A stretch of DNA of 12,922 nucleotides. It comes from an uncultured Collinsella sp. (GTDB lineage Bacteria > Actinomycetota > Coriobacteriia > Coriobacteriales > Coriobacteriaceae). Under the pieces are notes generated by a model, which had not been told where the DNA came from, did no database searches, and was given only the letters and a program-made list of their open reading frames with translations. Position numbers and translations under genes: made by a program. The stretch lies in NCBI GenBank assembly GCA_900755005.1, contig CAAEEX010000117.1, positions 1-12,922 on the forward strand, read 5' to 3'. This document shows, piece after piece, positions 5,939-12,922 of this stretch; position 1 is the stretch's first letter, and the number at the start of each line of letters is the position of its first letter.

Positions 5939-7315
5939 GTGGAAACCAAGCAATACCCCGATATGGAGTGCGACGTCGTCATTGCCGGCTGCGGCGTAGC
6001 GGGCCTGTACGCGGCGCTCAACCTGCCGACGAGCACGCGCGTGATCATGCTCTCCAAGGGCGCGGTCGACGAGTGCGATTCGATGCTCGCGCAGGGCGGC
6101 ATCTGCGTGCTGCCCGAGGGCTCGGACTACGATGCCTTCTTTGAGGACACCATGCACGCCGGCCATTACGAGAACCGCCGCGAGAGCGTCGACATCATGA
6201 TCCGCTCGAGCCGCTCGGTCATCAACGACCTGCTAGCGATGGGCGTGGATTTTGAGCGCAAGGCCGATGGCGGCCTCGACTTTACCCGCGAGGGCGCGCA
6301 CAGCCGTCCGCGCATTGCCTTCCATGCCGACATTACGGGCAAGGAGATTACGACCAAGCTGCTTCAGGCCGTCCGCAAGCTGGACAACGTGCAGATTCTC
6401 GAACACGTTGCCATGACCGACATCCTGACGGCCGAGCGCGATGGGGCCACGGTGTGCACTGGTGTCGTCGCTGTTGCCGTGGACGAGGACGATTCAGCTC
6501 GCCCCGCCGACGAGCTGGCAAATGCCGCTGAGGGCGTGCATGTCGGTAAGCCGTTTAAGATCCATGCCCGCCATACGCTGTGGGCGACGGGCGGCATCGG
6601 TGGCGTATACGACCATTCGACCAACTACCCGCAGCTCACGGGCGACGCCTGCTACATCGCGCAGGAGCACGGCATTAAGATGGAGCACCTGGACTACGTG
6701 CAGATTCACCCCACGGGCCTGTTCTCGCCGCAGCCAGGCCGCACGTTCCTGATCAGCGAGAGCTGCCGCGGCGAGGGCGCGATTCTGCTCAATGCCGCCG
6801 GTGAGCGCTTTACCGACGAGCTTCAGCCGCGCGACGTTGTCGCTGCCGCCATCCGCGAGCAGATGAAGCAGGACGGCACCGAGCACGAGTGGCTGAGCTT
6901 TGCCCCCGTCGAGCGCGACGTGGTGACTGGGCACTTTGCCAACATTCGCGCGCGCTGCCTTGAGGACGGCCGCGACATCTTGGACGAGCCCATCCCCGTT
7001 ACGCCCACGCAGCACTACTTTATGGGCGGCGTATGGGTCGATAAGGACGGCCGCACTTCGATGCCCGAGCTCTACGCCGCGGGCGAGACGGCTTGCAACG
7101 GCGTTCACGGCAAGAATCGCCTTGCATCAAATAGTCTGCTCGAGGCGCTGGTCTGGGGTCGTCGCGCCGCGTGGTACATGCGCACCGGCGAGTCGCTGGC
7201 CGTGGAGCAGGCGGGCGAGCCCGCGCTCGATGGACGCCATCGCGCCCTGAGTTCCGATACCCTTGCAATCGATGATTTGGCCCGTGCCGCCGGCACGCAG
7301 GCCGCAGAGGAGTAG
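5939..7315 (+). CDS. nadB: L-aspartate oxidase NadB, short form (458 aa)
   Basis: FAD enzyme oxidising L-aspartate to iminoaspartate, the substrate of NadA; in anaerobes fumarate can take the electrons. The dinucleotide fold is DVVIAGCGVAGLYAA (Gly17, Gly19, Gly22). Then come SMLAQGGI, the HSRPRI substrate region, QIHPTGL, GERFTDEL and the FAD-binding C-terminal stretch PELYAAGE...GKNRLASNSLLEAL. At 458 residues it ends soon after this and lacks most of the C-terminal helical domain found in the ~540-residue E. coli enzyme. The start is uncertain: GTG 5939 has an ideal GGGAGAGG six bases upstream, while ATG 5912 (nine more residues) lies inside the REP-like palindrome. The GTG is preferred. 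The frame stays open further upstream over nadA, but that part is shadow. Second gene of the operon, three bases before nadC. Confidence 0.95.
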   Translation: METKQYPDMECDVVIAGCGVAGLYAALNLPTSTRVIMLSKGAVDECDSMLAQGGICVLPEGSDYDAFFEDTMHAGHYENRRESVDIMIRSSRSVINDLLAMGVDFERKADGGLDFTREGAHSRPRIAFHADITGKEITTKLLQAVRKLDNVQILEHVAMTDILTAERDGATVCTGVVAVAVDEDDSARPADELANAAEGVHVGKPFKIHARHTLWATGGIGGVYDHSTNYPQLTGDACYIAQEHGIKMEHLDYVQIHPTGLFSPQPGRTFLISESCRGEGAILLNAAGERFTDELQPRDVVAAAIREQMKQDGTEHEWLSFAPVERDVVTGHFANIRARCLEDGRDILDEPIPVTPTQHYFMGGVWVDKDGRTSMPELYAAGETACNGVHGKNRLASNSLLEALVWGRRAAWYMRTGESLAVEQAGEPALDGRHRALSSDTLAIDDLARAAGTQAAEE

Positions 7316-7318
7316 ACC

Positions 7319-8179
7319 ATGAATCCCATTACCATGAAGCTCGTCGTCGATGATCTGATTTTGCAGGCTCTGCGCGAGGACATTACGTTTGAGGACGTGA
7401 GCACGGCGAGCGTGTGCCCCACGGCGCGTCCCGCCACGGTGGAGCTTATCGCCAAGGCCGACGGCATCATCGCCGGCTTGGATGTGTTTGCCCGTACCTT
7501 TGAGCTGCTGGATTCGCAGAGCTCGGTGCTGCTCGACGTTGCCGATGGCGAGGAGGTGCACGCCGGCGACCATGTGGGTCAGGTGCGCGGCGATGCGCGC
7601 GTGCTGCTTTCGGGTGAGCGCGTGGCGCTCAACTACCTGCAGCGCATGAGCGGCATCGCTACCTACACGCACAGCATGGCCGCGGCGCTCGAGGGAACCA
7701 AGACCGTGCTCGTCGACACGCGCAAGACCACGCCGGGCATGCGCGTTTTCGAGAAGGCCGCGGTCGAGATCGGCGGCGGCAGCAACCATCGCTACAACCT
7801 GTCGACAGCCGTCATGCTCAAGGACAACCACATCGATGCTGCCGGTGGCGTGACGCGCGCGATCGAGATGGCGCGCGCCCACGCGTCGTTTACCACGACG
7901 GTCGAGATCGAGTGCGAGAACCTGGACATGGTGCGCGAGGCCGTGGAAGCCGGCGCCGACATCATCATGTTCGACAACATGACCCACGACGACATGGCCG
8001 CCGCTATCGAGCTTATCGCCGGTCGCGCCAAGACTGAGTGTTCGGGCAATGTGGACGCCAGCAATATTCGCGCCCTGGCCGATCTGGGCGTCGACTTTAT
8101 TAGCTCGGGCGCGCTGACACACTCCGCCCCGATCCTCGACCTCTCGCTTAAGCACCTGCGTCTGCTGGACGGTAAATAA
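7319..8179 (+). CDS. nadC: Nicotinate-nucleotide pyrophosphorylase (carboxylating) NadC (286 aa)
   Basis: Converts quinolinate and PRPP to nicotinate mononucleotide with loss of CO2, the entry to the common NAD pathway. The N-terminal swapped domain (about 1-115) is followed by the barrel with ERVALNYLQRMSGIAT, then DTRKTTPGMR, GGGSNHRYNL, LKDNH, EIECEN, IMFDNM and the closing FISSGALTHSAPILDLSLK. These are the quinolinate and phosphate contacts of the family, all present. Length is normal. The ATG at 7319 follows GAGGAG at the end of nadB; a second ATG five codons on is possible. Its stop overlaps the niaR start by one base (TAATG), so the two are probably translationally coupled. Confidence 0.97.
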   Translation: MNPITMKLVVDDLILQALREDITFEDVSTASVCPTARPATVELIAKADGIIAGLDVFARTFELLDSQSSVLLDVADGEEVHAGDHVGQVRGDARVLLSGERVALNYLQRMSGIATYTHSMAAALEGTKTVLVDTRKTTPGMRVFEKAAVEIGGGSNHRYNLSTAVMLKDNHIDAAGGVTRAIEMARAHASFTTTVEIECENLDMVREAVEAGADIIMFDNMTHDDMAAAIELIAGRAKTECSGNVDASNIRALADLGVDFISSGALTHSAPILDLSLKHLRLLDGK

Positions 8180-8724
8180 TGGACGCCCGCGAGCGCCGTC
8201 GTGCCATCATGGGCGTGCTCGAGGGAGCCAGGGAGCCCGTTTCGGGCAGCGCACTTGCCCGCGAGGTTGGCGTGAGCCGCCAGGTCGTGGTTCAGGATAT
8301 TGCCCTGTTGCGCGCCGATGGGCACGATGTCGTGGCAACCAACCGCGGCTACGTGCTGCAGGAGGCCCCCAGCAGCCCCGCCGTGCCCACGCGCTTGGTC
8401 AAGGTTCGCCACAGCGTGGAGCAGGCAGGCGATGAGCTCACGAGTATCGTCGACGCCGGCGGCGCCGTGCTCAACGTGATCGTCAATCACCGCGTGTACG
8501 GTAAGATCACGGCCGACCTGGACATTCGCAATCGTCGCGATGTTGAGCGCTACCTGCACGATATCGAGAGCGGCAAGAGCTTTCCACTACTAACGGTGAC
8601 GAGCGGCTATCACTTCCACCGCATTGCGGCAGAGGATGAGCAAACCCTCGACGAGATCGAGGCTATGCTTAAGGAGAAAGGCTACTTGGCAGACCTCATG
8701 CCCTACGAGGACGATCTGTCGTAG
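8179..8724 (+). CDS. niaR: Niacin-responsive repressor NiaR (HTH_11 + 3H domain, 181 aa)
   Basis: Transcriptional repressor of NAD synthesis and niacin uptake; niacin is the known co-repressor in the family. Residues 1-60 form a winged helix (ARERRRAIMGVL, SGSALAREVGVSRQVVVQDI, then the wing GYVL). Residues about 72-172 form the 3H domain: VRHSVEQAGDEL, VIVNHRVYGKI, YLHDI and SGYHFHRI. His78, Glu86, His145 and His147 match the spacing of the metal site I recall from the Thermotoga protein. As last gene of the operon and probable binder of the inverted repeat at 4773-4816, it would close a negative feedback loop. No other NiaR target is visible here. Confidence 0.94.
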   Translation: MDARERRRAIMGVLEGAREPVSGSALAREVGVSRQVVVQDIALLRADGHDVVATNRGYVLQEAPSSPAVPTRLVKVRHSVEQAGDELTSIVDAGGAVLNVIVNHRVYGKITADLDIRNRRDVERYLHDIESGKSFPLLTVTSGYHFHRIAAEDEQTLDEIEAMLKEKGYLADLMPYEDDLS

Positions 8725-8734
8725 CCGATGCTGC

Positions 8735-8832
8735 AAACGTCCCTAAGCGGCAATCTGACGTTCAATCGTCGGTCGCGTACAAAAGTACGCTTCCCTCCTC
8801 TTTCACGTCACCTTGCTCGCTTAGGGACGTTT
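8735..8832. repeat. 98-nt long imperfect hairpin element after niaR
   Basis: AAACGTCCCTAAGCG (8735-8749) is matched exactly in reverse by 8818-8832. The stem goes on with GCAA/TTGC (8750-8753 with 8813-8816, one bulged base), a 2x2 internal loop, and TGACGT/ACGTCA (8756-8761 with 8805-8810). The tip holds GCGTAC-AAAA-GTACGC (8775-8790). The size and perfect ends fit a palindromic mobile element or a structured 3' RNA. TTTT at 8830-8833 is short for a terminator. I could not test copy number. Confidence 0.7.
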
Positions 8833-8877
8833 TCGCTGACGTGAGCTCAGCCTGCGACGGTGCCTAATTGGTTATCC

Positions 8878-8926
8878 GCACAAAAAAGGAGGCCTCCGCG
8901 GCGATGCGGAAGCCTCCTTTTTGTGC
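8878..8926. terminator. Bidirectional intrinsic terminator between niaR and the ferredoxin gene
   Basis: GCACAAAAAAGGAGGC (8878-8893) pairs with AGCCTCCTTTTTGTGC (8911-8926), extended inward by TCCGC/GCGGA around a GGCGAT loop. There is an A run on one side and a T run on the other, so it works for niaR on the plus strand and for the ferredoxin gene, which ends at 8962, on the minus strand. Confidence 0.9.
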
Positions 8927-8961
8927 ACGGTGTACTTTTGAGTGTGCAAGTGGGGGAGTTG

Positions 8962-9147
8962 TTACTCCTCGACGATCTCGGTGATCGCGCCAGCGGGGCA
9001 AGCGTCCTGGCAAGCGCCACAGGCGACGCAGGAGTCCTCGTCAGCGACGGTAGCGACGTCCTGGAGCTCCAGAACGCCAGCGGGGCAGGAGTCGACGCAA
9101 ACGCCACAAGCGATGCACTCGTCGGCATCAATTACGGGATGAGCCAT
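8962..9147 (-). CDS. 2x[4Fe-4S] bacterial-type ferredoxin (61 aa)
   Basis: Small soluble electron carrier. Two cluster motifs are present: CIACGVCVDSCPAG and CVACGACQDACPAG, each CxxCxxCxxxCP, separated by a short linker. This is the clostridial ferredoxin layout. The likely role is low-potential electron transfer in anaerobic metabolism, such as pyruvate:ferredoxin oxidoreductase or hydrogenase; no partner gene is in the window, so the partner is unknown. The frame opens at 9213, but the ATG at 9145-9147 is chosen for its upstream AGAGAGG and the usual MAHPVIDADEC start. It stands as a single gene with its own promoter and terminator. The product is very acidic. Confidence 0.96.
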   Translation of the reverse strand: MAHPVIDADECIACGVCVDSCPAGVLELQDVATVADEDSCVACGACQDACPAGAITEIVEE

Positions 9148-9208
9148 GGTAGTTTCCTCTCTGTTGACCGACGCTACAGGCGATGCGCGCCGGTTTGATT
9201 CGGGCAAA

Positions 9209-9236
9209 AACATACCACGGGAGCGACCGTTTGCAA
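9209..9236 (-). promoter_or_regulatory. Candidate promoter of the ferredoxin gene
   Basis: On the minus strand TTGCAA (9231-9236) and TATGTT (9209-9214) are 16 bp apart. Transcription would start near 9202, about 55 nt before the ATG. Both hexamers are partial consensus matches. Confidence 0.45.
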
Positions 9237-9369
9237 TACCCTCTGGCCGGCATCTTCATACCGTTCGCCGAGTATGCCAAGGTTTACTAAAAAACGTGCA
9301 GGTGGGGCCGTTGAGCTGCGAAAATGTTAGCTAAAGGTGACTTGAAATATTGAGCTATTGAGCGCGCCT

Positions 9370-9555
9370 GCGGAAAGGGCATCCCGTTATTTGGCCGAAA
9401 ACCGGGTCGCAGTTTCCGGATGGACCGCCCGGCGGAAACTGCATCCCGGAATTTTCGCTCAGATTGGGATGTATTTTCCCGAAGGCTCTGGTTGCGGAAA
9501 CTGCGACCCGGAATCCACGCTCAAACCGGGACGAGCTTTCCGCAAGGCAGCTCCA
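9370..9555. repeat. Three-copy 62-bp tandem repeat, each unit an imperfect hairpin
   Basis: Units begin at 9370, 9432 and 9494, each with GCGGAAA..GC..CCCG, and keep an exact 62-bp period. About 54 bp of each unit align (e.g. GCGGAAACTGC at 9432 and 9494, CGCTCA in units 2 and 3, GGGA and TTTCC in the right half). Within a unit the right half (CCGGG..G...TTTCCGC in unit 3) is the imperfect reverse complement of the left half. CCGGGTCGCAGTTTCCG (9402-9418, unit 1) is the exact reverse complement of 9495-9511 (unit 3). Short reading frames cross the region, but the 62-bp period is not a multiple of three, so coding is unlikely. The stretch 9237-9369 shows nothing I can name. Confidence 0.8.
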
Positions 9556-9663
9556 GACACCTTCGGACCCAAGCCTCAGCCATCTCTACATAGATCTCAA
9601 TAGATTTGCCGAGAACTCATTCAGTGTATCTACCTGCGCATTTAAGAACCTAAACTCTCAGCA

Positions 9664-9804
9664 ATAAGAAATCTTATATGAATTGACTTAGATTTTGTAT
9701 ATTCCGGCCCATAAGGGGATACACTACATCCTGAAAGACAAGCCGAAGCGCCGCGCGACAGATCGTCGAGGCGGCGCGAACGCAAAAGAGAGAGGGAATT
9801 TCTA
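9664..9804 (+). promoter_or_regulatory. dnaK upstream and leader region
   Basis: An AT-rich stretch begins with the palindrome ATAAGAAATCTTAT (9664-9677), followed by TTGACT (9683-9688) and TATATT (9698-9703). The last two are too close (9 bp) to be a standard promoter pair, so the start site is not called. A nested hairpin, GCGCCGC (9748-9754) with GCGGCGC (9771-9777) plus CGAC/GTCG inside, lies in the presumed leader. GAGAGGG precedes the ATG. I see no CIRCE repeat (TTAGCACTC type) and no HspR HAIR repeat (CTTGAGT-N7-ACTCAAG). Between the tandem repeat and 9664 nothing is recognised. Confidence 0.4.
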
Positions 9805-11697
<1,893 letters not shown>

Positions 11698-11699
11698 TC

Positions 11700-12542
11700 A
11701 TGTCCGCCCGTAAAGCTCGCACGGAGGCGGCCGCCGCTGGCGCCGCCCCCGTTGACTCTGAGGAGAAGGACGTGAAGATTCCCGTAGAGGCCGTTGACGA
11801 TACCGAGGCCAACGAGGCCCCGGCCGCCGAGGCTGCCGAGAACCAGGTAGAGGATTCCAACAAGGAGGCGACGATGACCGAGGACGAGATGGTGGAAGCC
11901 GCTATCCGCGCCGGTGAGGAAGCCGCCGACAACGACTTTAAGCTCAAGTTCGAGCAGGCTCAGAAAGAGCTTGCCGACGTGCGCAATGAGCTCGATGCTG
12001 CGGCAGAGGCCCAGAAGGCCGCCGAGGACAAGGCGAAGGACGCCACCGAGCGTACCGCCCGTCTGCAGGCCGACTGGGAGAACTTCCGTCGCCGCACTGC
12101 CAACGAGCGTATCGCCGAGCGCGAGCGCGCGACCGAGAAGCTTGTCACCGCGCTGTTGCCGGTGGTTGACGATATCGAGCGTGCAATCGACCATGCCCGT
12201 AGCCAGGAGCTTTCCGAGGACTTTAAGCAGTTCGTCGATGGCGTTGACGCGGTACATGCCAAGCTGCTCGATGTGTTTGCGCACGAGGGCGTTGAGCCCA
12301 TCGACCCCAAGGGCGAGGCGTTCGATCCGCTCGAGCACCAGGCTGTGGGGCGCGTCGAGGACGCATCGCAGTACGACGAGACCGTCAACGACGTGTACCA
12401 GAAGGGCTACCGCATGGCGGATCGCATCCTACGCTCCGCGATGGTGACGGTGACCTACGGTGGCGAGAAGCGCCCCGCACCGGAGCCCGAAGCGGCGCCC
12501 GAGGATGCTGCGGCCGATACGGCTGAGAGCACCGAGGAGTAA
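11700..12542 (+). CDS. grpE: Nucleotide exchange factor GrpE, with long acidic N-terminus (280 aa)
   Basis: Releases ADP from DnaK. A low-complexity Ala/Glu/Asp-rich N-terminus (about 1-75) is followed by a long coiled coil (about 80-150, with LQADWENFRRRTANER, the family signature start), the four-helix region (LLPVVDDIERAIDHA) and the beta domain with the signature GEAFDPLEHQAV...V...GY....RILRSAMVTV. It ends in an extra Pro/Glu/Ala-rich tail of about 25 residues. It is longer than E. coli GrpE (about 197). The ATG at 11700, two bases after dnaK, is used here. A GTG at 11772 (AGGAG six bases ahead) and an ATG at 11874 (AAGGAGG five bases ahead) are in frame and better placed for ribosomes; the core is the same in all cases. 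Confidence 0.95.
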   Translation: MSARKARTEAAAAGAAPVDSEEKDVKIPVEAVDDTEANEAPAAEAAENQVEDSNKEATMTEDEMVEAAIRAGEEAADNDFKLKFEQAQKELADVRNELDAAAEAQKAAEDKAKDATERTARLQADWENFRRRTANERIAERERATEKLVTALLPVVDDIERAIDHARSQELSEDFKQFVDGVDAVHAKLLDVFAHEGVEPIDPKGEAFDPLEHQAVGRVEDASQYDETVNDVYQKGYRMADRILRSAMVTVTYGGEKRPAPEPEAAPEDAAADTAESTEE

Positions 12543-12547
12543 TTGAG

Positions 12548-12580
12548 AAGGGCCCCGGGGCAACACCCGGGGCCCTTTCT
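12548..12580 (+). terminator. Strong hairpin terminator between grpE and dnaJ
   Basis: AAGGGCCCCGGG (12548-12559) pairs perfectly with CCCGGGGCCCTT (12566-12577) around GCAACA, followed by TTTCT. Placed six bases after the grpE stop, it should stop or reduce read-through into dnaJ. The short T tail suggests partial termination. Confidence 0.8.
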
Positions 12581-12649
12581 GGCCTAGTGCCATATGAAAG
12601 CATGAGCCGCCGTCTGCTGGGCGGCGGATGAAACAGGAGAGGAGCTACG

Positions 12650-12922
12650 ATGGCTGCAGGCAAAACCTTCTATGACATCCTGGGCGTATCCAAGAGCGCC
12701 TCCGACAAAGAGATCAAGAGCGCGTTTCGCAAGCTCGCGCAAAAATATCACCCCGATGCCGGCGGCGACGAGGCCAAGTTCAAGGAGATCAGCGAGGCCT
12801 ACGAGACGCTTTCGGACGAGAAGAAGCGCAAAGAGTACGACCAGATGCTCATGTTTGGCGGCATGCCGGGCGCGGGCGGCGCGTATGGCGGCGGCTACGG
12901 TGCCGGCGCGGGCGCCAGCGGC
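12650..12922 (+). CDS. dnaJ: DnaJ-family (Hsp40) co-chaperone, 5' part only (91 codons seen)
   Basis: J-domain protein that delivers unfolded clients to DnaK and stimulates its ATPase. The J domain (about 5-68) shows TFYDILGVSKSASDKEIKSA, helix II FRKLAQKY, the essential HPD (in YHPDAGGDEAKF) and FKEISEAYETLSDE. A Gly-rich stretch begins at about residue 70 (FGGMPGAGGAYGGGYG), the usual G/F-type linker. The gene is cut by the window end, so zinc-finger and C-terminal domains cannot be judged. The HPD loop, with GGDEAKF rather than NPGDAAAEERF, resembles the shorter CbpA- or DnaJ2-like form. AGGAGAGGAG lies five bases before the ATG. It probably belongs to the dnaK cluster, but the terminator upstream leaves room for separate control. 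Confidence 0.93.
   Translation, partial: MAAGKTFYDILGVSKSASDKEIKSAFRKLAQKYHPDAGGDEAKFKEISEAYETLSDEKKRKEYDQMLMFGGMPGAGGAYGGGYGAGAGASG

Noticed and set aside
4816..6102. Long minus-strand open frame opposite nadA
   Set aside because: It is the antisense of a highly conserved gene; the product is an Ala/Leu/His/Val-rich shadow produced by high GC.
7127..8559. Minus-strand frames of 342 and 255 codons opposite nadC and niaR
   Set aside because: They lie wholly over conserved plus-strand genes and are explained by codon bias.
9370..9555. Tandem repeat considered as a CRISPR array
   Set aside because: There is no separate conserved repeat and unique spacer of usual size; about 54 of 62 bp align between units and no cas genes are near.
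9358..9667. 81- and 67-codon frames across the tandem repeat, considered as small proteins
   Set aside because: The 62-bp repeat period is not a multiple of three, so the frames do not repeat as protein, and neither has a good ribosome site.

Overview
The window looks like chromosomal DNA from a gut Actinobacterium of the class Coriobacteriia, most likely Collinsella or a close relative. This is inferred from high GC with strong G/C third-position preference, a nadA-nadB-nadC-niaR cluster, a small bacterial 2x[4Fe-4S] ferredoxin and an actinobacterial-style dnaK-grpE-dnaJ order. The two-component pair is of the LytTR/HPK10 type. No species assignment was computed.

Layout. Positions 1-1292 are visibly AT-richer than the rest. 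They hold a terminator-like hairpin, a doubtful short reading frame, and a membrane-anchored zinc-ribbon/YARHG protein. Positions 1293-2503 hold thioredoxin (minus strand) divergent from a small protein of uncertain function with a faint uracil-DNA-glycosylase-like pattern. Positions 2568-4565 (minus strand) encode a LytTR response regulator and, overlapping its stop codon, an AgrC-like sensor kinase. The kinase appears broken by a frameshift at a short CA repeat.

Positions 4773-8724 are a de novo NAD operon: quinolinate synthase (nadA), L-aspartate oxidase (nadB), nicotinate-nucleotide pyrophosphorylase (nadC) and the 3H-domain repressor niaR. A perfect 19-bp inverted repeat sits on the candidate promoter, so the operon probably represses itself when niacin is plentiful. 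A REP-like palindrome lies between nadA and nadB. A 98-nt long imperfect hairpin and a bidirectional terminator follow niaR.

Positions 8962-9147 (minus) encode a 2x[4Fe-4S] ferredoxin. The 650-bp gap after it holds a three-copy tandem repeat of exactly 62 bp, each unit an imperfect hairpin, and then the dnaK leader. Positions 9805-12922 carry dnaK, grpE (with several plausible starts), a strong terminator, and the 5' part of dnaJ, which runs off the window.

Most of the window is ordinary core metabolism and stress machinery. The parts worth a second look are non-coding (operator, REP-like palindrome, 98-nt hairpin, 62-bp tandem repeat), plus the kinase frameshift and two poorly characterised proteins. 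I see no clear new defence or mobile system.
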